DNA from: Nocardioides abyssi
Lineage (GTDB): Bacteria; Actinomycetota; Actinomycetes; Propionibacteriales; Nocardioidaceae
DNA: 64,000 nt
NCBI RefSeq assembly: GCF_030412915.1
Contig: NZ_JAUHJR010000002.1
Span: 558,001 to 622,000 of the forward strand
Direction: 5' to 3'
Below the pieces are notes generated by a model. The model made no database searches. It was not told the DNA's origin and saw only the letters and a program-made list of their open reading frames with translations. Each line of letters opens with the position of its first letter. Positions within the stretch are counted from its first letter, which is position 1. Shown here in pieces: positions 37,262 to 45,736 of this stretch. The position numbers and the translations under genes were made by a program.

Positions 37262-37510
37262 ATGACCGCGCGCCCGCTCCCGGTCTCGGGCTCCATCCAC
37301 CTCGACGCCCGAGGCGGCGACCGCGCGCTCCGGGTCTCCTGGCACCACGAGTCCGGCCTGGTCGTGCTCTCGCTGTGGCACGGCAACGTCTGCTCCGGGT
37401 CGTTCCGGCTGCCCGTCGACGAGGTCCCGACGCTGATCGACGCGCTGCGCGCCGGTCTCGACCAGCAGTACGACCTCGCGCTCGGGCGTCGTCTCGACCC
37501 GGCCGGCTGA
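37262..37510 (+). CDS. Small conserved hypothetical protein
   Basis: 82 residues from the ATG at 37262: SGSIHLDARGGDRALRVSWHHESGLVVLSLWHGNVCSGSFRLPVDEVPTLIDALRAGL. The beta-rich half followed by an amphipathic helix looks like a real small folded protein common in actinobacteria. An earlier in-frame GTG would add 21 unlikely residues. Function unknown. It ends just before a pair of dispersed repeats. Confidence 0.65.
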   Translation: MTARPLPVSGSIHLDARGGDRALRVSWHHESGLVVLSLWHGNVCSGSFRLPVDEVPTLIDALRAGLDQQYDLALGRRLDPAG

Positions 37511-37528
37511 CCGGTTCGCGCGCCCACC

Positions 37529-37576
37529 CGGCGGGTTTCGAGACGCGCGCCAGCGCGCGCTCCTCAACCAGCCGGG
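37529..37576 (+). repeat. 48-bp dispersed repeat, type copy
   Basis: CGGCGGGTTTCGAGAC, a 16-bp G/C stem-loop, then TCCTCAACCAGCCGGG. Nearly the same as the copy inside the acyl-CoA carboxylase gene (26116-26163). Confidence 0.9.
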
Positions 37577-37579
37577 TTG

Positions 37580-37627
37580 CTCGGTTGGTCGAGGAAGTTC
37601 CGCTAGGAACTGTCTCGAGACCCGCCG
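37580..37627 (-). repeat. 48-bp dispersed repeat, inverted neighbour
   Basis: Inverted relative to the copy three bases upstream. On the minus strand: CGGCGGGTCTCGAGAC, stem AGTTCC-TAGC-GGAACT, TCCTCGACCAACCGAG. The pair resembles the inverted REP pairs of enterobacteria. Confidence 0.88.
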
Positions 37628-37662
37628 CGGACTGGCGGCGTCCGCTATCGCTGTCGACACGC

Positions 37663-37704
37663 GTCTAGCGGTTCCGCTAGACACCGGGATATCGCGGATA
37701 CCGT
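37663..37704 (+). promoter_or_regulatory. Palindrome and leaderless promoter of the AAA ATPase gene
   Basis: Perfect dyad GTCTAGCGG-TT-CCGCTAGAC (37663-37682) overlaps the expected -35 position, followed by -10 TACCGT at 37699-37704, six bases before the ATG. A repressor site is the likely reading. Confidence 0.45.
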
Positions 37705-37710
37705 CGGCGC

Positions 37711-38895
37711 ATGGACCCGATCCGCAACCCCTACGCGCCCGGCGCGGGGCAGCGCCCGCCCGAGCTGGCCGGTCGCGACCGCGAGCTGGAGCAGTTCGAG
37801 ATCACCCTCGAGCGGGTGGCGGCGGGCAGGCCCGAGCGGAGCATGGTGCTCTCCGGTCTCCGCGGGGTCGGCAAGACGGTGCTGCTCAACGCGCTGCGCA
37901 GCCAGGCCGTGAAGCGGGCGTGGGGGACCGGCAAGATCGAGGCCCGGCCCGACCGCAGCATCCGCGTTCCGGTGGCCCAGGCGGTGCACGCGGCGGTGCG
38001 CGAGGTGGCCCACCGCCATCGCGACCCCGACCGGGTCGACCAGGTCGCGGGTGTGCTCAAGGCCTACGCCCTGCGCACCACGCTCGCCGACCGCAAGGGG
38101 CTCGGGTGGGTGCCGCCGCTCGACGTACCGGCCACCAAGGGCCGCGCGGACTCCGGCGACCTGGAGCTCGACCTGCTCGAGCTGTTCACCGACGTCGCGA
38201 GCCTGGCCGGCGACCTGGGGGTCGGCATCGCGGTCTTCGTCGACGAGATGCAGGACATCGAGGCCGGCGAGCTCGCCGCGTTGTGCGGGGCGTGCCACGA
38301 GATCAGCCAGCAGGGCGCGCCGCTGGTGGTCGTCGGCGCGGGGCTGCCGCACCTGCCGGTCGCGCTGGCCGCGTCGCGCTCCTACTCCGAGCGGCTCTTC
38401 CGCTTCGTCTCGGTGGACCGGCTGCCCCGCGAGATGGCCGACCGGGCCTGGCGGGTGCCGGCGTCCGACGAGGGCGTCGACTTCGAGCAGGAGGCCCTCG
38501 ACGAGCTCTACCGGCTCACCGACGGCTACCCCTACTTCGTGCAGGCCTACGGCAAGGTCGTCTGGGACGCCGCGGTCGGGTCGCCGATCGGCCTCGACGA
38601 CGTGGCCGAGGCGGCGCCGCTGGCGGAGGCGGAGCTGGCGATCGGGTTCTTCGGCGCGCGCTACGAGCGCGCGACCCCGGCCGAGCGCGACTACATGACC
38701 GCGATGGCCGACCTGGGCGCCGAGGGCGACGGGCCGGTGGCCACCGCCGAGGTCGCCCGGCACCTCGAGCGCAAGCCCCAGTCGCTCTCGCCGGCGCGGG
38801 ACGGGCTGATCAAGAAGGGCCTGGTCTACTCCGGCGAGCGGGGCTCGGTGGCCTTCACCGTGCCCCACTTCGGGCGCTTCCTGCGTGCGCGCTGA
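37711..38895 (+). CDS. AAA/STAND-type ATPase with C-terminal winged helix
   Basis: 394 residues. Walker A GLRGVGKT (49-56), Walker B AVFVDEMQD (Asp178, Glu179), sensor-like VVVGAGLPHLP, and a C-terminal winged helix-turn-helix (TAEVARHLERKPQSLSPARDGLIKKGLVYSGERGSVAFTVPHFGRFLR). The layout resembles ORC/Cdc6-like and archaeal-type ATPases found in many actinobacteria and mobile regions. Function is unknown; DNA binding is likely. The gene is preceded by inverted dispersed repeats and a palindrome at its promoter. Confidence 0.82.
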   Translation: MDPIRNPYAPGAGQRPPELAGRDRELEQFEITLERVAAGRPERSMVLSGLRGVGKTVLLNALRSQAVKRAWGTGKIEARPDRSIRVPVAQAVHAAVREVAHRHRDPDRVDQVAGVLKAYALRTTLADRKGLGWVPPLDVPATKGRADSGDLELDLLELFTDVASLAGDLGVGIAVFVDEMQDIEAGELAALCGACHEISQQGAPLVVVGAGLPHLPVALAASRSYSERLFRFVSVDRLPREMADRAWRVPASDEGVDFEQEALDELYRLTDGYPYFVQAYGKVVWDAAVGSPIGLDDVAEAAPLAEAELAIGFFGARYERATPAERDYMTAMADLGAEGDGPVATAEVARHLERKPQSLSPARDGLIKKGLVYSGERGSVAFTVPHFGRFLRAR

Positions 38896-38917
38896 CCCGG
38901 TGGTGGACGATGGTCCC

Positions 38918-39721
38918 GTGCGCCCCGACCCCCGCCCGGCGAGCCGTCCCCAGGTCGTCGCCCACCGGGGCGCGAGCGAGGAGCGGGCCGAGCACACGCT
39001 CGGGGCGTACGTCGCCGCGCTGGACGCCGGCGCCGACGCGCTGGAGTGCGACGTCCGGCTGACCGCCGACGGCCACCTGGTCTGCGTCCACGACCGCAAC
39101 GTCCGGCGCACCGCCAGCCGCCGCGGCGTCGTCTCCACCATGGAGCTCGCCGAGCTGGCCGAGCTCGACTTCGCCTCGTGGAAGAACCCGTGGGCCGACC
39201 TCGACGACGAGGCGCCCGAGCGGGACGAGGAGCACGACCGGGTGCTCACCCTGCGCAAGCTGTGCGAGGTGGCCGCCGACTACGACCGGCGCATCGAGCT
39301 GGCGATCGAGACCAAGCACCCCACGCGCTACAGCGGGCTGGTGGAGAAGCGGGTCGTCGAGGTGCTCCGCGACTTCGGCTGGGACCGGGCCGGGACGCCC
39401 GCGCGGGTGATGAGCTTCAGCTTCACGGCGCTCCAGCGGGTCGAGCGGCTCGCCCCGGACGTGCCGCTGGTGATGCTGATGGAGCGCGCGCAGTACTGGC
39501 CGGCCCTGCGGCGCGTCATCGGCAAGGACTGGCTGGTGGGCCCCGGCGTCGAGGAGCTCGAGGACCACCCGTGGCTCGGTCCCCGCATCGCCCGGGCCGG
39601 GCACGACATGCACGTGTGGACCGTCAACAGCCGCGACCACCTCGACCTGTGCCTCGAGCTCGGCGTGAAGGCGGTCATCACCGACCGCCCGGCGTACGTC
39701 CTGGACCAGCTCGGCGCCTAG
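38918..39721 (+). CDS. Glycerophosphodiester phosphodiesterase family protein
   Basis: 267 residues from the GTG at 38918; a GTG at 38885 would add 11 residues and overlap the ATPase gene. GDPD TIM-barrel motifs: VVAHRGASEERAEHTLGAYVAALDAGADALECDVRLTADGHLVCVHD (catalytic His and metal-binding Glu/Asp), ELAIETKHP, and a C-terminal AVITDRP. It hydrolyses glycerophosphodiesters to glycerol-3-phosphate and alcohol. No signal peptide is seen, so it is cytoplasmic. Confidence 0.9.
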   Translation: MRPDPRPASRPQVVAHRGASEERAEHTLGAYVAALDAGADALECDVRLTADGHLVCVHDRNVRRTASRRGVVSTMELAELAELDFASWKNPWADLDDEAPERDEEHDRVLTLRKLCEVAADYDRRIELAIETKHPTRYSGLVEKRVVEVLRDFGWDRAGTPARVMSFSFTALQRVERLAPDVPLVMLMERAQYWPALRRVIGKDWLVGPGVEELEDHPWLGPRIARAGHDMHVWTVNSRDHLDLCLELGVKAVITDRPAYVLDQLGA

Positions 39722-39731
39722 TCTTCGGCCC

Positions 39732-40670
39732 ATGGCCAAGAAGTCCCGCACGAAGTCCCGCCCCGCAGCGCCGCTCGCCGAGGGCGAGGTCGGCCCGCGC
39801 CAGCCCTGCCCGTGCGGCTCGGGCAAGCGGTACAAGGCCTGCCACGGCGCCCCGGGTGGCGCCGCTGCGCCCTACATCGTCCGCCCGTTCGAGGGCCTGC
39901 CCTCGGAGTGCGACATCGTCGCGATGCGTGAGCTGGTCCCGGCGGCCACCGCGCAGCTCACGCTCAAGGACGACCCCGACCGCACCGTCGTGCTGGCCTC
40001 GCTGCTGCCGATGGCCGCCCCGGCGATGTCCCGCGAGAGCGGCCAGACCTGGCTGGGCCTGCAGGTCCAGCACTCGTTCGGCGACCCCTCGCGCGACCTC
40101 GCGGCAGCGCTGCAGGAGGCGCTCGCGGCCGAGCAGCCCGGCATCGTGGGCATGATCGAGCCGCCCGCCGACGGCCCGCGCCTGCAGGACCTGGTCACGG
40201 GCGACCAGCTCGACGTGACCGTGCACGACGGCTTCGAGTTCTGGGTCGCCGACCTCGAGGACACCAGCGGCATGGAGGCCGCGCTCGAGCAGGCCAACGG
40301 CGCCGCGACGCCGACCGCCCGGCTGACCGGTGTCGAGGCGGCGTACTGGACCAACGTCGGCACCAAGGAGCACCTGCGCTGGGTGATGCCCCAGCCCGAG
40401 GACGAGCTGCTCACCGCGCTCGCGCGGCTGCACGTCGCCGGGCGCGACGTGCTGGTGCCGGACTCCCGCTTCGTCGGCATGTTCCGTGCCCACGGGCTGC
40501 TCGCCCCGGTGTGGGACCTGCCGCTCGGCACCGGTGCCGAGGCGCTCGAGGAGCCGGCCGACGCCTTCGCCTCCGCCCTCGCCGAGGCGCTCGCCGACAC
40601 CTCCGACCTCACCTCCGAGGAGCGCTCGGCCCGCTCGGGCCTCGCCGGGCGCCAGGTGACGATCCGCTGA
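39732..40670 (+). CDS. SEC-C motif protein (DUF5926-like)
   Basis: 312 residues. A lysine-rich N-terminus is followed by the zinc-binding SEC-C motif PCPCGSGKRYKACHG at about residues 26-40, as in the SecA tail. The remainder matches from memory the actinobacterial family DUF5926. Binding of zinc and perhaps of ribosome or SecB-like partners is suggested by the motif only. TAGTCT (39719-39724) precedes the ATG by seven bases and overlaps the stop of the GDPD gene. Confidence 0.82.
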   Translation: MAKKSRTKSRPAAPLAEGEVGPRQPCPCGSGKRYKACHGAPGGAAAPYIVRPFEGLPSECDIVAMRELVPAATAQLTLKDDPDRTVVLASLLPMAAPAMSRESGQTWLGLQVQHSFGDPSRDLAAALQEALAAEQPGIVGMIEPPADGPRLQDLVTGDQLDVTVHDGFEFWVADLEDTSGMEAALEQANGAATPTARLTGVEAAYWTNVGTKEHLRWVMPQPEDELLTALARLHVAGRDVLVPDSRFVGMFRAHGLLAPVWDLPLGTGAEALEEPADAFASALAEALADTSDLTSEERSARSGLAGRQVTIR

Positions 40671-40677
40671 CTGCTGG

Positions 40678-40706
40678 CGAGAGGGGCACACGCTGTGCCC
40701 CTCTCG
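40678..40706. terminator. Bidirectional terminator hairpin
   Basis: A perfect 13-bp stem (CGAGAGGGGCACA and its complement) with loop CGC, placed between the convergent SEC-C and cyclase genes. Confidence 0.8.
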
Positions 40707-40709
40707 TCA

Positions 40710-41786
40710 TCAGCGCCGACGCAGCACCCAGGGCTGCAGCCGCGAGTAGCCCTTGACCGAGGTGCGCCGCACGCGCCGGAAGCGGTACGCCGCCTCGTCG
40801 GCGTCGCCGCTGGCCCCGGCGTCCCGGGCGTCCCGGTCGTCCCCGCCGTCCCCGTCCTCGGGGTCGTCGGTCCCGCTGCGGCCGGACAGCGCCTCGAAGG
40901 CCCCCCGGTCGACCAGCACCGTGGACGGCCGCGCCAGCGAGGTCAGCCGCGCCGCGATGTTGACCGTCGGGCCGAAGACGTCGCCGAGCCGGCTGACCAC
41001 CTCGCCGTACGCCATCCCGGCGCGCACCTGCGGGAACGGGTCGTCGTCGTCCGCGCCCCGGTCGACCATCTCCAGCGCGATCGCCGCCGCTGCCTCCGCG
41101 TCGTCGGCGACCAGCAGGACCTCGTCCCCGATGTTCTTGATGACCCGGCCGCCGTGCTCGACCGCGATGTCGGTGCACACCGACTCGAAGCCCTCCAGCC
41201 AGCCCACCAGGCCGGCCTGGTCGAGGGACTTGCTGCGCGAGGTGTAGCCGACGATGTCGACGAACACCACGGCCAGCCGGGCGGCGGGCGAGCCGGGGCT
41301 GTCGACGGCGAGCAGCCGACCGGCCGCGCTGACCAGGTGCCGCCGCCACACGTAGGACTGGAGCGCCTCGACCCGCGGCAGCACCTCGGTGGCCAGCTCC
41401 GCGACCCGGGCGACCGGGTCGTCGACGCCCTCCTCGAGCGCGACGTCGGCCAGCAGCGTGGTCTGCCACTCCGCCAGGCGGGCGAAGCTGCGGCCCCAGG
41501 TGCGCACCAGCGCCGCCTGCCGCTCGTCGGTCAGCACCCCGAGCTCGACGAGCTCGACGGCCTGGCGCAGCGATGCGACGTCCAGCGGGGTGAAGGCGAC
41601 GTCGTCGTGGTCGGCCTGGGGGAAGCCCAGCCAGCGCCACAGCTCCACGGCCACCGCCTCGTCGACGCCGGCCTGCGCGAGCACGTCGTCGCGGGTGAGG
41701 CTCGGGGCCTCCTCGAGCAGGAACCGCTCGACGGCCTCGACGGCGCCGGTCAGGTCGAGCCGGTCGCCGCCGGCGCCGTCGGCCAC
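40710..41786 (-). CDS. Class III adenylyl cyclase with Rv1264-like regulatory domain
   Basis: 358 residues. The N-terminal half (about 15-165) resembles the helical autoinhibitory domain of mycobacterial Rv1264, which senses pH. The catalytic domain begins at 171 with metal Asp177 (FVDIVGYT), Lys217, second metal Asp221 (NIGDEV), and Asn276/Arg280 (GPTVNIAARL) for transition-state binding, so it should make cAMP as a homodimer. An acidic Asp/Gly linker and a basic RRTSVKGYSRLQPWVL tail follow. The GTG at 41786 lies two bases after the stop of the cNMP-binding gene, so the two form an operon. Confidence 0.88.
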   Translation of the reverse strand: MADGAGGDRLDLTGAVEAVERFLLEEAPSLTRDDVLAQAGVDEAVAVELWRWLGFPQADHDDVAFTPLDVASLRQAVELVELGVLTDERQAALVRTWGRSFARLAEWQTTLLADVALEEGVDDPVARVAELATEVLPRVEALQSYVWRRHLVSAAGRLLAVDSPGSPAARLAVVFVDIVGYTSRSKSLDQAGLVGWLEGFESVCTDIAVEHGGRVIKNIGDEVLLVADDAEAAAAIALEMVDRGADDDDPFPQVRAGMAYGEVVSRLGDVFGPTVNIAARLTSLARPSTVLVDRGAFEALSGRSGTDDPEDGDGGDDRDARDAGASGDADEAAYRFRRVRRTSVKGYSRLQPWVLRRR

Positions 41787-41788
41787 GG

Positions 41789-42151
41789 CTAGCGGGACTC
41801 GACCACGGCGTTCAGCGCCTCGCGGAACGACGGCATCTCCTCGCACAGCCGCTCCACCGCGTCGGCCGTCAGGTGGATCAGGTCCAGCGGGGTCAGCGCG
41901 ACGATCGAGGCCGTGCGCAGCGAGTGGCCCACGATGGCCTTCTCGCCCATGATGTCGCCGGGGCCGAGCTGGGCGATCTCCTCCTTGCCGCGACGCACCG
42001 ACACCCGGCCGTCGAGCAGGATGTACGCCTTGTCGGCAGGGGTCCGCTCCGAGATCGGCGACCAGCCCTCGGGCAGGTGCACGCGGGTGCCCGCGGCACT
42101 GATCCGGGCGACCTCCTGCGGGGTGAAGCTCTCGAAGAACGAGACGCTCAT
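41789..42151 (-). CDS. Stand-alone cyclic nucleotide-binding domain protein
   Basis: 120 residues forming one CRP-like cNMP-binding barrel (ILLDGRVSVRRGKEEIAQLGPGDIMGEKAIVGHSLRTASIVALTPLDLIHL). The phosphate cassette has GEKAIVGHSLRTAS in place of the typical GE-x-A/S-L...RxA, keeping Gly-Glu and Arg-Thr-Ala. There is no DNA-binding domain. GGAAGGAAGG precedes the ATG. Being the first gene of a two-gene operon with an adenylyl cyclase, it may act as cAMP sensor or feedback partner. Confidence 0.88.
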   Translation of the reverse strand: MSVSFFESFTPQEVARISAAGTRVHLPEGWSPISERTPADKAYILLDGRVSVRRGKEEIAQLGPGDIMGEKAIVGHSLRTASIVALTPLDLIHLTADAVERLCEEMPSFREALNAVVESR

Positions 42152-42255
42152 GTGCCTTCCTTCCTCACCGCGAACGGTGCGACGGTGGGTCCCCTCCCGG
42201 CGCCGATCCTGACAGACGCCCCCTGACCTGGGAAGGAGACGGCCACCACATCCCA

Positions 42256-42310
42256 CCCCGCTGGTCGAGCAGGGAGGGCCGCCAGGCCCGACCGGTGTCG
42301 AGACCCCGTG
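42256..42310 (-). repeat. 55-bp dispersed repeat, long subtype, inverted
   Basis: The reverse complement matches 35793-35847 at 53 of 55 positions. It lies between the cNMP-binding gene and arcA. The rest of that 200-bp gap holds nothing else I can name. Confidence 0.85.
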
Positions 42311-42353
42311 AGATCCGCAGGGCCCCAGCCACACCCGCCAGCCCGACGAACGA

Positions 42354-43625
42354 TCAGACCGGCAGCGGGTCCCGCGTGACGGGACAGCTCATGCACCGCG
42401 GTCCGCCGCGGCCCGAGCCCAGCTCGGAGCCCGCGATCCGGACGACCTCGATGCCGGCGGCCTCGAGCCGGTCGTTGGTCTCGACGTTGCGCTCGTAGGC
42501 CACGGCGACCCGCGGCGCCAGCGCCAGGGTGTTGTTGCCGTCGTCCCACTGCTCGCGCTCGGCGGTCACCGGGTCCAGGCCGGTGTCGATCTGGTGCAGC
42601 GCGTCGATGCCCATCGCCCGCGCGGCCGCCGCGAGGAACGGCTCGGCCTCGGCCACGCGCAGCGACAGGTCGCCGGCGTCGCCCCGCTCGGTGCGGGAGG
42701 TGCCCGCGTCGTCCAGCGTGACGGCGTACGCCGTCAGGGAGTCGGCGACGTTGGGGTACATCACGATCTTGTCGACGTCGACCATCGTGCAGACCGTGTC
42801 GAGGTGCATCGTCGCCCGCTCCTGGGCGATCGGGACCGCGAGCACGGTGTGGGCCAGGTCGGCGTGGAAGACCTGCCGGGCGAACCGCTCCACGCCCGCC
42901 GGCGTGGTGCGCTCGCCGACGCCGACGGCGATCACGCCGGGCGCCAGCAGCAGGACGTCGCCGCCCTCGACGTGCTCGCTGTGCCAGCCGTGGATGCGCC
43001 GGGTGCCGCGGAAGCGCGGGTGCTCGGTGTAGATCAGCTCGGTCAGCTGGGTCTCCCGCTTGCGCGCCGGCATCGACAGCGAGGTGATCGCGACGCGGTC
43101 GCGGACCCAGACGCTGGAGTCGCGGGTGAACAGCAGGTTGGGCAGCGGGTCGACGAGGAAGTCGTCGCTGGCCAGCAACGAGGTGACCAGGCCGAAGCCG
43201 CCACGGACCTCGTCGTTGCGGATGCCGGCGGTGAGGTACTCCGTCAGCTCGGCCGGCGAGGCGTCACGCAGGAAGCCGGCGAGGTAGCCGCGCATCGTGT
43301 CGCCGAGGTGCAGCCCGGTCAGCGCGGCGTTGATCGCGTGGTTGCGCGCGGACTCCTGCTCGAGGGTCTCGGTGAGCAGCTGGGTCAGGTAGAGCACCTC
43401 GACGTCGCGGTCGCGCAGCGCCTCGGCGAAGGCGTCGTGCTCCTCCTGGGCGCGGGCGACCCACGGGATGCCGTCGAAGAGCAGCTTGTCGTTGTTGCGG
43501 GGCGTCAGTCGCTTGAGCTCGGGGCCGGGCCGGTGCAGCACGACGGTGCGCAGGCGCCCCACCTCGCTGTCGGCGCCGTAGGTCGCGGCGGGCGGGGCTG
43601 CGGGGTCGGCGACTGGCTCGGTCAT
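42354..43625 (-). CDS. arcA: Arginine deiminase
   Basis: 423 residues. Motifs of the guanidino-group-modifying superfamily are present: [44 protein letters not shown] (catalytic His), and the C-terminal catalytic Cys411 in GPRCMSCP. It hydrolyses arginine to citrulline and ammonia. No ornithine carbamoyltransferase, carbamate kinase or antiporter gene is adjacent, so an ATP-yielding deiminase pathway is not encoded as a unit here. Confidence 0.93.
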   Translation of the reverse strand: MTEPVADPAAPPAATYGADSEVGRLRTVVLHRPGPELKRLTPRNNDKLLFDGIPWVARAQEEHDAFAEALRDRDVEVLYLTQLLTETLEQESARNHAINAALTGLHLGDTMRGYLAGFLRDASPAELTEYLTAGIRNDEVRGGFGLVTSLLASDDFLVDPLPNLLFTRDSSVWVRDRVAITSLSMPARKRETQLTELIYTEHPRFRGTRRIHGWHSEHVEGGDVLLLAPGVIAVGVGERTTPAGVERFARQVFHADLAHTVLAVPIAQERATMHLDTVCTMVDVDKIVMYPNVADSLTAYAVTLDDAGTSRTERGDAGDLSLRVAEAEPFLAAAARAMGIDALHQIDTGLDPVTAEREQWDDGNNTLALAPRVAVAYERNVETNDRLEAAGIEVVRIAGSELGSGRGGPRCMSCPVTRDPLPV

Positions 43626-43644
43626 GGCCGGAACTGTAGGCCGC

Positions 43645-44247
43645 TCAGCGCACGAGCTCCCAGATCAAGAATCCCTCCAGCAGCAGGCAGACGCCGGCGC
43701 CGGCGTAGAACAGCACGTGCATCGGCACCCACTTCATCAGCGCCCGCCCGACGATGACCGCCAGACCGCTGACCGCGAGCAGCGCGGCGAGGGCGCCGAC
43801 GAAGACCTCGAACGGCGACTCGTAGCGCGCGACCAGCGAGATGGTCAGCAGCTGGCTGAGGTCGCCCCACTCCGCGGCGAGCAGCACGAGGAAGGAGGCC
43901 AGCACCGCGCGCCAGCCGGTCGCCGGCTTGGCCTTCTCGGCGAACTCCTCGCCCTCGTCGGCGTCGGCCTCGCGCTGGTGGGACCGCGCCTCGCGCAGCA
44001 GCACGACCGCCCCGATGAGGAACAGCACGGCGGCCGCGACCTTGACGACCTCCTCGGGCAGGAACGACGCGGCGTGGCCCAGCAGCACCGCGATGCTCGT
44101 CTGCACGGCGAAGGCCAGCCCCACGCCGATCCACACCAGCAGCGGGCGGTAGCGGGTGGAGAGGACGAGCGTGGCCAGGAACGTCTTGTCCGGCAGCTCG
44201 ACGAGGAAGATCGTGCCGAAGGCGATCGCCATCACGGCGAGGTCCAT
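43645..44247 (-). CDS. TMEM165/GDT1 family transporter
   Basis: 200 residues with six membrane helices in two homologous halves carrying the paired family motifs ELPDKT (17-22) and EWGDLSQ (about 135). The halves are joined by a charged cytoplasmic loop ([17 protein letters not shown]). Characterised members move Mn2+ or Ca2+ against H+, and bacterial homologues mainly export Mn2+. No manganese riboswitch is visible in the short upstream gap. Confidence 0.88.
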   Translation of the reverse strand: MDLAVMAIAFGTIFLVELPDKTFLATLVLSTRYRPLLVWIGVGLAFAVQTSIAVLLGHAASFLPEEVVKVAAAVLFLIGAVVLLREARSHQREADADEGEEFAEKAKPATGWRAVLASFLVLLAAEWGDLSQLLTISLVARYESPFEVFVGALAALLAVSGLAVIVGRALMKWVPMHVLFYAGAGVCLLLEGFLIWELVR

Positions 44248-44327
44248 GTGGGTGCTGCTTTCACGTGCGGGGGCGGAGACCGACCCCGCAGCCTAAGCCG
44301 CCGCCCCGTGGGCCGCGCCGGCCAGGC

Positions 44328-45182
44328 TCAGGACCGGAACGGGTCGGCGGGGTAGACCCCGAGCACCTTGATGTCGGTGGTGAAGAAGGTCAGCTCCTCC
44401 AGCGCCCGGGCGAGCCCCGGGTCGTCGGGATGGCCGTCGACCTCGCAGAGGAACTGGGTGGCGGTGAACTCCCCGCCCACCATGTAGCTCTCCAGCTTGG
44501 TCATGTTCACGCCGTTGGTGGCGAAGCCGCCGAGCGCCTTGTAGAGCGCGGCCGGCAGGTTGCGGACGTTGAAGATGAAGCTGGTGACGCACGGTCCGGT
44601 GCCGTGGGCGGCACGGACCGGCTCGGGGGAGAGGACCACGAAGCGGGTCGTGTTGTGGTCCTCGTCCTCGACGTCCTCGGCCAGCACCTCCAGGCCGTAG
44701 ATGTCGGCGGCCAGCGGCGGCGAGATCGCGGCCTGGCTCGGGTCGCCGGCCTCGGCGACCTCGCGGGCGGCGCCGGCGGTGTCGCCGGAGATCACCGGGG
44801 TCAGCCCGTGCTCGCGGATGATCCGGCGGCACTGGCCGAGCGCGTGGACGTGGCTGTGCACCGTGCGGATCGAGTCCAGCGACGCGCCCGGCACTCCCAT
44901 CAGGTGGAAGCGGATCCGCAGGAAGTGCTCGCCGATGATGTGCAGCCCCGAGCCGGGCAGGAAGTGGTGGATGTCGGCGACGCGACCGGCGATGGAGTTG
45001 TCGATCGGGATCATCGCCAGCTCGGCGCTGGGTTCGACTCCTGGGCCGGCCGCGACGGCGGCGAAGACGTCCTCGAACGACGCGCACGGCACGGCCTCCC
45101 AGTCGGGGTAGTGCTGGGCGCACACGATGTGGGAGTTGGCTCCGGGTTCGCCCTGGTAGGCGATGCGGCGGGCGTCGGGCAC
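44328..45182 (-). CDS. pheA: Prephenate dehydratase
   Basis: 284 residues. Catalytic PDT domain: RIAYQGEPGANSHIV, PIDNSIAGRVADIHH, and the TTRF motif (HNTTRFVVLS). A C-terminal ACT domain for phenylalanine feedback follows. The ACT domain has KLESYMVGGEFTATQF where many actinobacterial enzymes have the KIESRP motif; the ESYM form is one I associate with alphaproteobacterial enzymes. It converts prephenate to phenylpyruvate. GTG at 45182 is chosen because the conserved N-terminus starts there. It is divergent from the DUF4446 gene. Confidence 0.92.
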   Translation of the reverse strand: MPDARRIAYQGEPGANSHIVCAQHYPDWEAVPCASFEDVFAAVAAGPGVEPSAELAMIPIDNSIAGRVADIHHFLPGSGLHIIGEHFLRIRFHLMGVPGASLDSIRTVHSHVHALGQCRRIIREHGLTPVISGDTAGAAREVAEAGDPSQAAISPPLAADIYGLEVLAEDVEDEDHNTTRFVVLSPEPVRAAHGTGPCVTSFIFNVRNLPAALYKALGGFATNGVNMTKLESYMVGGEFTATQFLCEVDGHPDDPGLARALEELTFFTTDIKVLGVYPADPFRS

Positions 45183-45194
45183 GGTCGTGAGTCT

Positions 45195-45614
45195 ATGGTC
45201 GGCGCCGTGGTCGTCCTCGCGGTGCTCTCCTTGCTGGTCGCCCTCGTGGCGGTGGTCTTCGCCGTGGTCGCGCTCCGGCGCACCGCCGCGGCACCTCGGT
45301 CGGCGCCCGGCGACGCGCTGCCCGAGGACGTGCACGGCCTGCGCCAGGAGGTCGCAGCCCTGCGGGCCGAGGCCAGCGACGCGCTGCGGCACCTCGCGGT
45401 GGTCCGGTACGACGCGTTCGGCGACATGGGCGGCCACCTCTCGTGGTCGCTGGCCCTGCTCGACGACGGCGGCAACGGCGTCGTGCTGACCTCGATCCAC
45501 GGCCGCAGCGACTCGCGCACCTACGCCAAGAACGTCGCCGGCTGGACCTGCGAGCAGCAGCTCTCCCCCGAGGAGGAGGAGGCGGTCTCCGCCGCCCGCC
45601 CCACCGCTGGTTGA
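45195..45614 (+). CDS. DUF4446 family membrane protein, ending inside a dispersed repeat
   Basis: 139 residues. An N-terminal membrane helix (VVVLAVLSLLVALVAVVFAVVAL) is followed by a short helical linker and the family core RYDAFGDMGGHLSWSLALLDDGGNGVVLTSIHGRSDSRTYAK. Function unknown. The stop codon TGA (45612-45614) and the last two codons come from the repeat that starts at 45604, so the original 3' end has been replaced. Confidence 0.82.
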   Translation: MVGAVVVLAVLSLLVALVAVVFAVVALRRTAAAPRSAPGDALPEDVHGLRQEVAALRAEASDALRHLAVVRYDAFGDMGGHLSWSLALLDDGGNGVVLTSIHGRSDSRTYAKNVAGWTCEQQLSPEEEEAVSAARPTAG

Positions 45615-45651
45615 GCCGTGAGGCGCGCCAGCGCCGAGCGTGTCGAAACCC
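45604..45651 (-). repeat. 48-bp dispersed repeat, GGTTTCGACACG subtype, tandem copy 1
   Basis: Begins CCGCTGGTTGAGCCGTG and ends GAGCGTGTCGAAACCC on the plus strand. It supplies the stop codon of the DUF4446 gene. Confidence 0.88.
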
Positions 45652-45654
45652 CAC

Positions 45655-45702
45655 CCGCTGGTTGAGCCGTGAGGCGCCCCAGCGCCGAGCGTGTCGAAAC
45701 CC
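45655..45702 (-). repeat. 48-bp dispersed repeat, tandem copy 2
   Basis: Differs from copy 1 at one position (GGCGCGCC versus GGCGCCCC), offset by 51 bp. The near identity implies a recent duplication. Confidence 0.88.
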
Positions 45703-45736
45703 GGTGAGAGACGCAGGGCCTCAGCCCGGGTCACCA

